A DNA stretch of 64,000 nucleotides from Steromphala cineraria (GCA_916613615.1 OU744730.1:25243406-25307405); one strand, 5' to 3'. Shown: positions 36,711-49,857, counted from the stretch's first letter. The notes: a model not told the origin generated them from the letters alone. Program-made: numbers and translations.

Positions 36711-39700
36711 CAAATGACATCGTATCTATCTACAATCGATACCTGAACACCTCAACCTATCTGAGAAGTGTGATTAAAGCTGACAGTTACATACAGACCA
36801 CCAATCTAGTGAATAGATGTTTTCAGTTTTTCTAATTCGTTGTATTCTAACGTTGTATTATCATTACAGCCGATACGTTATGAGTATTGTGTTTGATGAA
36901 AGTAACACATTGCCAAATGGCTGTCGTTGGCGCATTTAATGATTAGTGTGGTAGTTTAGCACGCCTTCCGTCTCCACTTGTAAGATGCCTTAAGCGATTG
37001 TGCAGATAATAACCTATTTGTAGCGCACTTGGAGATAATCGTTACAGAAACAATAAGGGCCAGGGAAAGTATAACGACTATAATGAGACGATCAATGCGT
37101 TGTCAAAACATTAAAAATTTGTTATTTTCAATATTCCCTAAATAGATTTCAAATCTTATGATTATTATGAACTTAAAAATGAGTTTATATCAAATCATAT
37201 CTGTTTCAAAAATTGATAAAAGGGATACATGTTCAGCTAAGATTGGGTTGCATTTCGGCCGTTAACTACATTACATAATGTCTTAGTAAAAAATATATAT
37301 TACAACTTAACTTATAGATAATTCAAATCAATATGTTGTATTTTTTCTTTAAAATATTTTTCATGAGGAAATAAATGAATTATGTAATAAAACTAATGGA
37401 TATCCTAGCAAACACTCGTGAGAACATAGTAATTTCATCGTTGCATGGTGCTTGACCTGATATGTTTCTTAATCTTGAACGTAATATTTTAATACGAAGA
37501 TACGTTGATGCTAATTGGTGGTATATATAGTTGCAAATATGAACCTCCCTGAAATGTAGGATATACGTACGTTATTAGTACGTGTGTTGACATTATCTTA
37601 TGGTTTCATGCAGAGGTTGGACAACCTTCGTGTATCATCATCACAAAGTTTGCTTTTTCAATTTAATTGACCTGAGAAATTATTTTTTTTACAACTTGGT
37701 GATTTTAGATTATCTCCATTTTCTTATCCAAATACAGTCATTGTTCATTTTAATATAAAATATGTGTCTTATATCAATCAGCATTTTGACGGCCGTGGCC
37801 GTTTGACTCAGGTAATAAATGTAGATAACTTTTTGTTTGTTTGCTGCATACATTGTATATCGATTTGAGCAGTCCCAGCTAATATGATATAGATTGATTC
37901 AATAAAGGTCTTTGGGCAATATGTACAATGCGGGCTATGTTTATTTGACATTACGAACGACGGGGAAACTATATTTGTGTTATTTGTATTAGTAATGAAT
38001 ACATATGGACAATGATATAGAATATTCTATACATTATGTATTCTTAACGGAAAAACTTTATATTTTTTTTCATAAATCATATTTACGATCTATACCGATG
38101 AAAAATTAATTCATAATTGTATTTGGATTCTTTTTTTTGTATGCAACTGACGACGTTATGCATACGTCATAATTTCAACGATGTATACTTCTGTATATCG
38201 TAAAGGAAAGCCTTAGAATAAGCAAAGGTTTGCTTCTTTACCGATCCTGTCACATTTTTGAAAAATATGTTAAATACATTAAATCGAATGGGAAGGCAAA
38301 ATTCAATCCACGATCATACCCTTTTGTATATATTGCTTTATAATGCCGAGAACAAGTCAAATTGTTTAAATATATATTTCAAATGTGTCATGTTTTTGCC
38401 ATACTCTATAAATATGATGGTATATATGTTAATAGAAAAGTTGAGTTGATATTCTCAAGGAAATGGCAACTTATAGCTTGAAATCCTTAATCTGAACCAT
38501 TTTCAGTGTCTTTCATTAAATATGCTATGGTTGAATTTAAAGGTAAGTATCTATGAGGAAATATATAAAATCATCTCATTTCTATGTGTAATTTGTGACT
38601 AAAACGTGACTCTCTGAGAAAAAACGTTGGTGTGATATCAATATCTTGCAGATTGTTTGAAGAAGGTTGCTTTAGACATCACTGAAGAAGACCTTATCGG
38701 TACCGTCCTCTTAATTATAGTACTTAGTGTAGAACTTGTGATTATGGGATCCAGACGGATAAATTGATCAAGGATGATGTGTAGCAATTGTAAGACGCTT
38801 GATACATACATGAAGCTATTATAGGCTCATAATAAATGATGACCTCCTTTGATGTAAAAATAGCCAGTAGCAAGACTGTAGACTAACATTTAGTCACAGA
38901 TTTATCTTTTTTCAATATTGACAATATTTTTAAACAAATCATGTGTTTTAACAAAATGGAGCCCTGAAGATGCCTCAGCCTATCAATCTAGACTTGCTAT
39001 ACTTTTCTAGACTTGGTTGGTCATCAATTAAATATTTTTGCTTTAGGGTCTGGATGACAGACTAGCAAGACTGAAGCTCAGATGACTATGGTTATGCTCA
39101 GTGATATGTTGCTTTCATTTAACAGCCTTTAATGCTAAACGTCTTGTTCTTATTTTTTAAATCAACTCACACATTTTGTATTCTCTATTGTATATACATT
39201 GACATATTTTTATGAAAGTTACCAACTGACTATTTCTATATCATGTTAAGCTAAGAGGCGAGCTAAATACCGAACGTCTTCCTACAAGTACGAGCCCTGA
39301 GCTTAGCCAATGGGACATGTCTGCCATATTCTCAATCTGCCTCTGAGAAAGCCCATGTTTCCAAGAACACATCAGGTTCTAGTTATGTTCAGTGATATCT
39401 TGCTGTTCCTTTAACAACCATTAACGTCCTGTTATTTAAAAAACACAAACAACCAAATCAACTTTGACATTTTTCGTCCTATTGTAAATGCATTGACATA
39501 TTTCTATAAACGTTGCCAAACTACTAGTTCTTAATTATGTTCAGACAAGACAGCGAACTAATGGCTAAAGACATCCTACAAGAAGAGCTCAGCTAGGGGA
39601 CATGTCTGTCTTTCTCTCAATTTGCCTCTGAAAGTCCATTTTCCCAAGGTTTTATGGATGTCTTCGCTTCGCTTCTGGCAGAAAAAAATCGGTTCTTTAC

Positions 39701-40606
39701 GATGAGCTCGTCATAGTTGCCTTACAGGAAAGTGGTTATTGATGTTCAAGAAATAACAAATATATCAAAAGGTTGCTTAAAGGAACTATAGCAGCACTTT
39801 CTGATAAATGCAAGATTAACCTTCTTTGCGAATATTATCTGATAGTAAACCAAGAAGCACACAATAGCACCATGTCAGTCTACAGGTGATACCTGGACAC
39901 ACCTACAGCGTCTGGGACAGGTGAAATGTGGTAGAAGCTGACAGGTACATACTTAGCTCCTGCCAATGTGATCAGTTTCATCAGTATCAGTTTTCTGCTT
40001 ATGTCAATAATGTCCAGAAGCAGTTGAATGATGTTCCCTTGAAGTAGATCTCACTATAAGATGGAAATCGACAACTTCCTGTTCAGTATCAAGCTAACCT
40101 ACATATTATAAGCATTCTTTGTCGAAACCTTTTTTTTCAATTTTTAGGTACACGTATAAGGTGCAAAAAGCAATAATTGATAACAGTGTGTCTTTTGAAA
40201 TGGCTTTTTAAACATGTAATTTCATACCTTGACGATTTCATAAAATCACTTGAAGCAATTGAAAAGCCTATAAAGCACTCGATTTAGATGTGGTTTAATG
40301 GAACAAAAGTAAAACAAAAAATATTGATAAATCAGCATTACAACTAGAGATTTGCTTTGATATTTCTTCAACAATATCAGTTTACATTACAAATATTCAG
40401 CAGGGTTTTTTTTATAGCTAAGCTCAAATTTTGCCTTAATATCACCGTAAATCCTTAATACAATGCACGATTTTTAAATAAATGCTAAATCAATACGAAA
40501 CGACCATAATTTTAAGGCTGCATAAACAAGTTCATAGATTTGCCCCTGTTCTATAATGAAATCGATGTATGTTAAAAATAGGCAATTTCTTGATGAAAGA
40601 TTTCAT

Positions 40607-40665
40607 GCCGCTAATTGCAGAAATATTGCCCAACCGGAGTAAAACAATAACTCACTCACTCTTGA
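40607..40665 (+). repeat. ACTC-tailed repeat end
   Basis: GCTAATTGCAGAAATATTGC, then GGAGTAAAAC and AACTCACTCACTC. I associate this kind of 3' end (AATATTGCC…GTAAAAC…ACTC repeats) with interspersed repeats of molluscan genomes. Only the last 60 bp are recognised. Confidence 0.45.
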
Positions 40666-41919
40666 TGAAAGACATAATTGTGCGTCCACAAAGGTAGTTG
40701 TTTGGCACACCTTTCGTTTCCCCTTGTGAGATACTTTAATCGAATTTGTTGATAATAACATATTTGTTCCGCAATTTTAAGAACCAATTTAGGTTGTTAA
40801 ATGAACATTAGGTTGATCACATTTGGTATATATCTCACATTTCTGAAACCAAAGCTACGTTTATGGTTTATTGATAAAATTCATTGAATTTGGAAACTCA
40901 TTGAAATGAAGGACATATGTGATGCACTATCATATGTTCCAAAATGATAAGAGGCTAGGGTTACATAGAGGCATAGATTTGATGAAATGCACGCATTGAA
41001 GACCATTCTGAAGCTTTTCAATATATCTATGTTTTATTATATCTGTAAAATTAATTGCACTGAATCATATAATGTATCTAATTGCAATAATATCATTCCC
41101 TGCAGTGATAAAAGTTCATCGCCTTTTTTCCTTATTAGCTTAATGAAAGTAATACGAGAAGGATTATCTACATAGTATACCTCATTAGTCGGGATCATTT
41201 GGAAACCAAAGGATCATGTTTGTTTATTGTAAGGTAAGAGAATTTATCAGTGACATTTTCATTATCCATTTTTGCTTTTTCATTTTATTCGTCATTAAAC
41301 TACAACTTGGTAAATGCATTTAGATTAATTACATGGAACAAACCATTAGTACAGTCACAGAACAATACAAGATAGATGTCTTTTGCAAATCAGCATTTTG
41401 ATGAGATTTGTCGTTTTGCAGAAAAAGGATATATGTAAAAGTTTGACCCAAAGTAATTGATAAAGATAACCTCTTAGTTTGCTTTAACGTATATCAAGTT
41501 AATCATGTGGTCTCTGCAACAAAAAGAGATATTGATTCAATAGAGGTTTATTGGTTACATTTGTACACGTCAAAATAAGATTGTATATGGTCCATGTGCA
41601 AATTGTTTGGGGATTTCTATTCAAATTGCTGAACTATAGATGCCCTGTTTCGTGTTTACTCGACATTATGTATGAATGAAAGAGGATTTGTTTGACTTTA
41701 TATTTACAAATGTATTGGTTATATACGTGGAACATGATACTTTTGCAATGTTGAGTATACAAGCCACCCAAAGCTTTATAAACGACTTAATAAGTTTAGG
41801 AATCCATATTTTATACTCCGAGTCTGAAATGATTTACAAAACTCTCCAGCTTTCTGAGATATAATCCTTATAGATGTGCTTAAGTCTCAGGCAGACCACT
41901 AGATTCTGCTTTGGGCGAA

Positions 41920-42305
41920 TTAAAGGGGCAGTAGCACTTTTTTTGATAATTTTATATTTCAAATTTTTCACTGATAATTGTAATTTAATGCTAAATGAAT
42001 TATTTTGACAGTGTCAAAAATCTCATTACACAAGCCAATCATCCATAGTCAGAGGACAAAGTATGAAGATTTAAATAAAATCCATTGGCGGCCATGTTGT
42101 GTGAACACCTTTAATTCGTTTTGTGTAAGAAAAAGCAATCACATGAATAAACTTTACGTTATATATTTTAATTAGTACTGCTCCATTTAGTTTAAATAAA
42201 ATGTCGTTCAATTGGAACAATTCATTTTCATTTTTCTGACATATTATATTATGTAATATTATATGACCTTATATTCACCCTAAGAACGTGCTACTGCCCC
42301 TTTAA
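41920..42305 (+). mobile_element. TTAA MITE family, full copy
   Basis: 386 bp from TTAAAGGGGCAGTAGCACT to CGTGCTACTGCCCCTTTAA. It is longer than its relatives because of an AT-rich ATATTATATTATG insertion near the right end. Confidence 0.92.
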
Positions 42306-43604
42306 TCTTCTGCTTTATCGTTTTCACTTTGGCTAAACTTAGGCTAAACACGCAGGAACAGGTTTTGTTTAAAACAAAGAACGAGAAAGCATCTGTATTC
42401 CATGATCGCTCCGTTATGCAAAGTAGAGCGTTGATTTGAGAAAAGTCAATTAGATTTTTTCACAGAAGTTAACTTTAAATCATTATCCCGAGCCTCTTAA
42501 ATGCATCTTGTGTTGATAGAAAACATAACTGGATTATGTTTTACGTAAAGGTAAGTGTCTTTGAAGAAAGGTAATCTTGTGTCTTCTGAGTTTTGAGAAT
42601 ACTAGCTATTTCTTTCTGAAACAATAGGTTTTTAAAAATCAAGTATCATGTCGTTTGAAGGGGATTTCTTAAGACTACAATAATGAAGACAACGGTATTG
42701 GATGTCATCTGCTCAATTGTAGTACTTGGTGATTATGTGATCCAGACGGATAAATTGATCATGGTTATCTGTAGCAATTGTAAGACGCTTTGATGCATTG
42801 GTCTCACATTTCACGATGACCTGCTTTGATGTTCGAAATAGCCAGTAGCAAGACTGAAGCTCAGACAACTCTGGTTATGTTCAGTGATATGTTGCTGTTC
42901 TCTCAATAACATTGAACGCTACAATTCAATCTTAGATGCAGTACCTCAAATGTGTGTACTCTATATGAAAACACATACAATTCAAAAATTTGATTTCAAT
43001 GCACTGGTATACATATATGAACTTTACAAATTATTTATAACAGCGACGTAAAATCTAAAGCTCTGCCTTCTTACAAGAACGAGCCATGAGCTTTACTAGG
43101 GAACGTGTCTGCTGTTTCCTCAATTTGCCTCTGAGAGAGGCCATTTTCAAAAGAACACATCAAGTTTGCGCGGCTTCTGGCAGATATAATTTGTTCTTAA
43201 GATAGGGTCGTAATTTGTTGTGAGGGGATTATTGATGTTCTTCAAAGATTATGCTTAAGAAAACACAGCTTTAGAAGAAGACGAGGGTCGCAAAAGCTCA
43301 AATGTCTGAACAATAAAGCGTTACGTCCGCAGCTGTCTATAAGACAATTTTATGTCAACTTCCTGTAATTCGTTTCCTTTACGTTCCCCAATCTCATTTT
43401 AAGAACTATTCGATGTCGGCACCTACAAAACTTAACAGCAGAGCTCGATGATTGTAAAACTGCATAGAGAGAACATTTTACGGATCGCATTCTTTGTGTA
43501 TCAATAGGAAAACTTATTTGAATAGATTCATATTTTAAAAGCGTTTTCTCATTAAATACCCTTTTACCATTAATGCAGATTCGATTCCAAAATAGTTAAT
43601 CAGA

Positions 43605-43885
43605 TCTGCATGAGATAACATATACTTATTTTCAATGAAGACATAAAAAGTGTCAAATGAATATTCCAAAATGGCAATCGATTTACATACATTCTCCATG
43701 AATCTTTTTTGACACAATTAATCCATCTAAACCTGTTAATTTTTAACCAGACCTGCATGAGATAACATATGATACTTATTTTCAATGAAGACATAAAAAA
43801 GTGTCAAACGAATACTACAAAATGGCAATCGATTTACATACATTCTCCATGAATCTTATTTGACACAATGTATCCAAACCTGTTA
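43605..43885 (+). repeat. Tandem doubling, about 143 bp
   Basis: CTGCATGAGATAACATAT begins the two units at about 43609 and 43752. Both continue with TTTTCAATGAAGACATAAAA and ATGGCAATCGATTTACATAC. Identity is above 90% by eye, so this is a fairly recent doubling. The same doubling creates two overlapping minus-strand frames that I do not take as genes. Confidence 0.9.
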
Positions 43886-44954
43886 AATTTAATAATTCAG
43901 TACATTATTATAATCCCGGGGATACCGAGGATGGAATGCACTAAACATATGATCATGATAAAAACTAGAAATGACTATTAAGATCCAGCAGGTCAATGCT
44001 CTCATTCTTAATAACATAGCGAGATCGATATCGTCCATTATCGAACCATCAACTGCAATTATGTTATCGATTTGAGTGCGGCGACACTATTACAAAATGA
44101 CTGATTTACTATGAATCCAACGAGAATTAAATTGCGTGTACGCTAAGATGGATATGCTGGTAGCAACCGTTATCATTGCACCTGATAAACTCCAGGTAGA
44201 TTTTGAAATCATTAACTAATGGAATTCATTGCGATGCTCAGGTGCAACGTACATGACATTTCAATCACAGAGCAATAAAATTTGATGGAAATAGTATTTT
44301 TAGTTTTCTGCGAGGAGATAAGTAAATGAAGATTGAAAATCTTGTCCGCTGAAACAAAGGGTTTTCGGATGTATTTTTGTGGTGCAGAACATTTTGAATA
44401 ATCAGGGTCACTCATTTAAAAGCATTATTTCATTTTAAAAGGCTTTCGACGAAGATTTCAAAGTTCTGGTTACATTTACTGACAGTGGACACATCATTTC
44501 GCAATGATCACCGCAAATTATCCGCATGACATAAAAGTGACTAAAATTTCGTATTGAAAAGGTAACCTGCTACTCTATAGTAATAATGAACAGTCTAATC
44601 ATCATCATCACAATCAGTCGAAAAATAACATTAATTATCATTCTAATAATACTCATCATCAGCTGAGCGCATGAACATTTTAGTAGGATTTCTTATACAA
44701 TTTACAAAGGTTGTCTACCTACTATACAACAAGAATACGTTGAAACTGCAGTCTCAATATTCACTCCGTCTAGCAGACACTTGAAGTAAAGGTTATTTTT
44801 AGCAAGTCCACATCATAGAACTCCTGAACACATAAACTGTTAGGTAGCGTTTTACGTCCAACATGGTCAATTATTAATGAAAGGGTGAAGGCACTATGGA
44901 TCGTTTCCTTGAGGTATATCTGCTGGTAGATCAATATCAGTTATGGTTGTGCTG
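43886..44954. other. No recognised feature
   Basis: AT-rich with a short CATCATCATC run near 44600. No gene is supported. Confidence 0.5.
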
Positions 44955-44957
44955 ACC

Positions 44958-45557
44958 TCAGGCATTGAGAGCACCAGAATTACAGGCATAGAGAGCACCA
45001 GAATTACAGGCATAGAGAGCACTAGAATAACAGGCATAGAGAGCACCAGAATTACGGACATAGAGAGCACTAGAATAACAGGCATAGAGAGCACCAGAAT
45101 TACAGGCATAGATAGCATCAGAATTACGGACATAGAGAGCACCAGAATTACGGACATAGAGAGCACCAGAATAACAGGCATAGAGAGCACCAGAATTACA
45201 GGCATAGAGAGCATCAGAATTACGGACATAGAGAGCACCAGAATAACAGGCATAGAGAGCACTCGAATTACAGGCATAGAGAGCACCAGAATTACAGGCA
45301 TAGAGAGCACCAGAATTACAGACATAAAGAGCACCAGACTTACAGGCATAGAGAGAACCAGAATTACAGGCATAGAGAGCACCAGAATTACGGACATAGA
45401 GAGCACCAGAATTGCAGGCATAGAGCGCACCAGAATTACAGGCATAGAGAGCACCAGAATTACAGACATAGAGAGCACCAGAATTACAGGCATAGAGAGA
45501 ACCAGAATTACGGACATAGAGAGCACCAGAAATTAAGGCACAGAGAGCACCATGGTG
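44958..45557 (+). repeat. 24-bp minisatellite, about 24 units, open on both strands
   Basis: The unit is GGCATAGAGAGCACCAGAATTACA with variants (GGCATA or GACATA; ACCAGA, ACTAGA or ATCAGA). Because 24 is a multiple of three, one frame on each strand stays open. The plus strand (44943-45536) would encode about 24 copies of GIESTRIT, with D, R and K variants. The minus strand (45526-44894) would encode about 25 copies of the hydrophobic ILVLSMPV, followed by a short acidic tail. Changes between units are not clearly biased to silent sites on either strand. I favour a minisatellite without a protein product, but a repetitive protein cannot be excluded. Confidence 0.9.
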
Positions 45558-45704
45558 TTACAAGAGCAACAATTTTACTATATATTTGTGTTCAACAATA
45601 CATGTTCATGAAAAATGTTCATTTGTGCAAATAGATTAAATAGGAAAATTTAGAAAACAAATCAACAATTATCCGTCTTTGATGTCAGTTGGATCTTTAT
45701 TCTT

Positions 45705-45945
45705 TAGTTCATGTTTAGGTCAAGGTATATACATATACTACATATATATATACGTTTTTTTCATGTTCTAGTCGATCAATCTGAACCATATTTAGCCTGC
45801 ACGCTGTTTCCATAGTTTTACCGTTTAATTTATGTTTAGGTCAAGGTATATACATATACTACATTTATATACGCGTTATCCATGTTATTTTATTCGTTCA
45901 GCCTGAACCCACGCTGTTACCATTGTTTTACCGTTTAACCATAAT
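45705..45945 (+). repeat. Tandem doubling, 121 bp
   Basis: ATGTTTAGGTCAAGGTATAT begins at 45711 and 45832. Both units continue through TACATATACTACAT, the CTGAACC block, CACGCTGTT and TTTTACCGTTTAA. Confidence 0.9.
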
Positions 45946-47421
45946 TGCACTGAGTGTCAGTGCCAACATGTAGACCACACAGCTGTTGTCTGTATGACAT
46001 GTTTGAGTCGGTTCATAGGGTTAACTACATGTACGTTATTTCAACAATGTCTATTGATGCATTCGAAACAATGAATAAGGTATGGTTTTCGATATAACTT
46101 TGATAACTATATGATATGATATTACAATAATCTGACACGTACTTCAACATATATGAGTTTTTTTTCATAATATGTATTTAAATATACAGAAACAAAATAT
46201 AACTGTTATGTCATATCAAAACGGATTGGTCATAGAGTGAATTTTCTGGAAAGCATCCCTTGAGTTACACTCTCGAAATAATTAATAAGAATGGTCTATT
46301 TTAAGTTTTTTGATGTTCCAACCACTCTCTTTCCTGCTAACAACACATGGACTGAAATGAAATGGTCAATGAATATAAAATCCGGTGAAACGGAGACTGA
46401 GTTTTCTTTGTAGAACAATAGTAGTCTTCTTATACACTTGATCAGGCTTTTATCTTATTTCAGCCTAACAGCCTAGACAAGACCAAGTAGCGAGAAACAC
46501 ACTGAACACCACATAAATATTTACTTGCCTCAAATAATTGCCAACATGACAACATCATTACACACTGACGAGAAAGATGAGATTGAACAACAAGCTAATC
46601 AACTACCTCCATAAAGCTAAAAGATAACATGCAGTGCGTCACCACATAATTCTATGATCACAACCGTCCTTGTTATTCTCTTCTTGATAGTTCATCTTTA
46701 TTGATTTTCTCCCTCGATTAAAATGTCCATGTCTTACAAGTGTCTCTCGACATCCTGACATTTCATCAGCGTAAGTACGCATACGTATGGATGGTAGTAT
46801 TGGGAAGTGCTGAGAGACATATTTAGCGTAAATTCTCTATCAATTCGACCCTAAAATTTTCGACAGATTTTCAGAAACTGTCTATGATTGAACTATTTTT
46901 CACTTTAGTATTTATCCTTCGACGCTATGGTTGGAATATAAGATAAATAATTAATTATTCGTTTAGTATTCACATTCCATTATATACAATTAGTTAGGAC
47001 TGGCCACAGAATTATATTGATACGTCTCTAATTTACGTTGTCATTAATTCTTATTTTGAGAACTCAAATCAATGTCGAAAAAAATACTGTTTTTCAATTG
47101 CGATATAATGAACATAGACAAAACATGGCAGTGCATAATTAAAATGACAGATGACACCATACATAAAAAGGTCAGATGAGAAATACATGTCCTTTTCTAG
47201 TTCAGTCTTTCATTTATTTAACAAAATATTTTAGTTTGACATGACATTTAATTTAAGTTCTTCGAATTAGTCTTATCATCTTATTAATATTGAAATCTGT
47301 TTTGACAGATCATGTTTTAGTTGAATGAGAGGGTAAAGTTGTAATACATCGGTTTCTTAAGGGCATAACTGTTTTCAATCATTCACATAATACATCATGA
47401 ATATGACTGATTTCAGCATAC
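45946..47421. other. No recognised feature
   Basis: AT-rich spacer between the minisatellite region and the inverted repeats. No supported gene. Confidence 0.45.
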
Positions 47422-47689
47422 CAAAAAAATAATTAACACCAAGCATATATGATTTTATATCAATCAGATCAACTCACTTTTAACCAGCCTTCAAAACTAA
47501 CTGAATAATACTAGTTGCAGGGAAGTAATTTACTTTGAGAATCAAGGAAATCTCAAAGTATATTATTTATACATATGAAAATATAAAAGTTAATAAGCTG
47601 GCATCTTATTGATATAATATCATATATGCTTGGTGTTAATTATTTTTTCCTTGATTCTCAAAGTATATTATTTCCCTGCAATTAGTATT
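47422..47689. repeat. Interleaved inverted repeats (A-B-A'-B')
   Basis: Arm A (47422-47463, with AATTAACACCAAGCATATAT) is inverted at 47608-47649. Arm B (47507-47550, with TTGCAGGGAAGTAATTTAC) is inverted at 47646-47689. About 40 of 43 bases match for each pair. A third piece, TCTCAAAGTATATTATTT at 47551-47568, repeats part of B' directly at 47656-47673. The two inverted pairs overlap in order, so they cannot form one nested hairpin. The second A'/B' pair is contiguous, which suggests a rearranged or nested inverted-repeat element. Confidence 0.8.
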
Positions 47690-49362
47690 TTCCAAAAAAA
47701 ACCACTATGAACCGGCATTTAGACCAAATGCTCTTAGGGCAAAGGTTCAGCTATCATTATAGACACAAGCTTAAGGTGTCTGTTGACATACCGGGCTACT
47801 GCTTGAAACAATCCATAAGGAGGTATAGAACATGCCACATTATAGCATGCATTCTGGAAGCTTTCACGATCTACTTGTTGAAGCTAAACAAGCGCGCTGT
47901 CACTCAAGCTACACTGGATGTATGGATGTATCTACTGCTTACTTCAACTTTATTGTGTTTCATGTTGGGAGCAAGTGGATAAGCTTAGTTCAACGAACTA
48001 TAAGGTTACATCTGTTTGAAATATTCAACGAAAATAGTTACTGTGAATGCTCTTTGGCAATCACTGTGGCTTTAACTCTGTTCAATATTAGATTCCCAAC
48101 ACGTAATCAATATCTTGATTCACTATTTTTTCGTTAATGATTCATCTAATTTAATTAAGTTTTCATTTTCTTTCGTCACCAGGCGAGAATAATTTTTTTT
48201 TTCAATTACCCGTTTCTAACAAATAGCTACTTTGTGCGTAAGAAGAGAAATTTTCAGAGATCTTAATGGCGTAATTATTCACAAAATATTTCTGAAAGCA
48301 TATGTGGGACTTTCGGCGTCTGGTGGTATTAAATGGGCTATAGACATCGCTGTAACCAGTGTAGCTTTACGTGACTGGAGGTTGTATGGAGTATTTCTTG
48401 GCCCAATGTCGGAATCAAACACGCTTTACCTCTGTCCCGGCCCGATCAATACATCAGTGTATCCAGTCTGTTCCAGTGCTCACAGCTCAGTTTGTCTCCA
48501 GCCCGCTCCAATACGGCACTCCTCACAGTATAACTGGAGTTTCACCTGGTGCGGACTATAATTACCACATCACCGTCCGAGTTTGCCACTAAACACTCCG
48601 TGGATACAGCAGCCGCTTGCTCGTAATAGATAGTTGCTCTGCTCTTTTACTAATCAAATTAAACAGTTCTGTTTTCTACACAACTGTCAAATACGTTTAA
48701 GCTTAAAACGTTAAGTATTACACACCGACGTTTCGAAAATCGAAGTTTTTGTGAATGCTATTCTTTTTACCACAGATCAAATAACTCAGTGGCTATCGAC
48801 GGATTGGGAGACAAGGAGAGCTACTAAATGGACCATTCTTTGATTTAATTGAACGATTGATCTTATAATGGATGTTGAAAGCTGAAATGCGTCACAGTTC
48901 CCAGGACTTGCGTTATTATATGTTCTTGTCTTGTGTTGCAGGAGGAAAGCATGAGGGGACATAAAAGGGAGATCCATGCGGAAGTACCGTGCCTGCAGAC
49001 TCAGCGGGTTCCTGCGACAGGGGTACAAGACGGATAGGACTGACTCCCGGGGGAGCACATACATCACTGTGATTCGATTCTGGCGTGAATAACATCCAAA
49101 CTTCTTGCCAAATGGATGGTCTCTTCTGTTTAGCATAAGATGAATCTTCCTAAATAGAAATTCGATTTTCATACACTATGTCATTGTCACCCAGCCCGGA
49201 GCGGAGACCTCACAAACATCCTAACTCTCTCACTCGGCTCCAGGAAGCTCCTTTGCTCGGAGCAAACATAAACAGTGCGAGGAATTCGAAGAGGGTTTTT
49301 AAGTCCGAGGATTTCAAATATTTGCCTGAAAAGAGGTCAGAGTGTTCCAGGTAGAACGACAG
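47690..49362 (+). other. Upstream region and probable 5' UTR of the monooxygenase gene
   Basis: GC content rises from about 48.4 kb toward the gene. A 34-bp block at 48254-48287 (TTAATGGCGTAATTATTCAC inside) is found again in intron 1 at about 52484-52517. TTCCAG directly before GTAGAACGACAGATG at 49345-49350 could be an acceptor of a 5' UTR intron, or the transcript may start further left at about 49.2 kb. No clear TATA box is seen. Several frames in this stretch (for example minus strand 49172-48786) have no protein-like features. Confidence 0.4.
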
Positions 49363-49857
49363 ATGAACAACTCGGGGATTATGAGCGGTTTGGCCCTTGC
49401 AGCGAAGATGAAGTGCGATTCCCAAGAATATGCTGCACTTCAGTCTAACTCTGCCTTACAGCATCTTGTGCTCACCGTGATGATGGTGACGGGATTTGTG
49501 TGTACTAAAACACTTTTCGACAAGATAAGACGACGCCAGGCACGTATATGCGTGGTTGTAGTAGGAGCAGGTCCTGTAGGGTTAACTGCGGTCCTTGTAG
49601 CTGCCCGTAGTGGAAGGGTGGCGAGAATCATCCTGTATGAGGAACTGTGTAGGAAGGTGCTACTTGGGAGACAACATCAAATTGCATTTGATCAAAAGAG
49701 CATACCTTTCTTAAAGAAGCTTGGTGTGGATTTTGACAACATTGAGGGATGTTGGGAGGGTGATTGCTTCTATACACGTGTTGGCATATTCCAGGAGTAC
49801 CTTCTCGATGTTATACACCGTATCAATACGCCCACTGAAGTACGATTAGGAACAAAG
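49363..49857 (+). CDS. FAD-dependent monooxygenase-like protein, first coding exon
   Basis: This exon encodes 165 residues and ends at AAG/GTAAGA, a good 5' splice site, in phase 0. Residues 31-48 are hydrophobic and may form a signal anchor. A basic patch KIRRR follows (54-58). Residues 62-73 (RICVVVVGAGPVG) form a Rossmann first strand with the GxGPxG nucleotide-binding loop. LYEE at 91-94 places the acidic residue that normally binds the FAD ribose. Residues 102-165 resemble the helix-rich part of MICAL and PHBH-type flavin monooxygenases (RVGIFQEYLLDVIHRI in place of the RQLQ-helix region). The start at 49363 is the first ATG in frame, and a second ATG lies at 49381. The gene continues at 63743. 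The exact substrate is not known. A MICAL-like relation is an inference, and an aromatic-ring hydroxylase-like flavoprotein is the alternative. Confidence 0.85.

Larger units (their letters stand above)
36180..39700 (+). repeat. Diverged tandem duplication, unit 1
   Basis: The order of matching blocks is the same as in 39780-43260. GCAAAGTTAACCTTC (36189) matches 39811, the GATACCTGAACACCTCAACC block (36739) matches 39889, GTAGTTTAGCACGCCTTCCG (36951) matches 40697, ATCAGCATTTTGACGG (37776) matches 41392, TTGATTCAATAAAGGTC (37893) matches 41535, AAAGGTAAGT (38539) matches 42548, and the CCAGACGGATAAATTGATCA block (38751) matches 42740. The shared AAAG/GTAAGT is a consensus 5' splice site. The unit also contains further internal copies of the AGCAAGACTGAAGCTCAGA and GGGACATGTCTG modules near 39.06, 39.37 and 39.6 kb. 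No long frame is conserved. Confidence 0.75.
39780..43260 (+). repeat. Diverged tandem duplication, unit 2
   Basis: This is the head-to-tail partner of 36180-39700 with about 70-80% identity in matching blocks by eye. It carries a full TTAA MITE at 41920-42305 that unit 1 lacks, and lacks the foldback element of unit 1. Near the right end are the modules GAGCTTTACTAGGGAACGTG and TTTGCCTCTGAGAGAGGCC, also seen at 39.3 and 39.6 kb. No protein is recognised. Confidence 0.75.

Noticed and set aside
44943..45536. Plus-strand 197-codon frame taken as a real protein gene
   Set aside because: It is wholly made of a 24-bp minisatellite, and the minus strand is open as well. No start context, splice sites or unique sequence support it.
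48232..48561. Plus-strand 109-codon frame
   Set aside because: It begins in the 34-bp block that also occurs in intron 1, and shows no protein-like pattern.
48786..49172. Minus-strand 128-codon frame upstream of the monooxygenase gene
   Set aside because: No domain, biased composition or conserved motif. Its openness fits the locally higher GC content.
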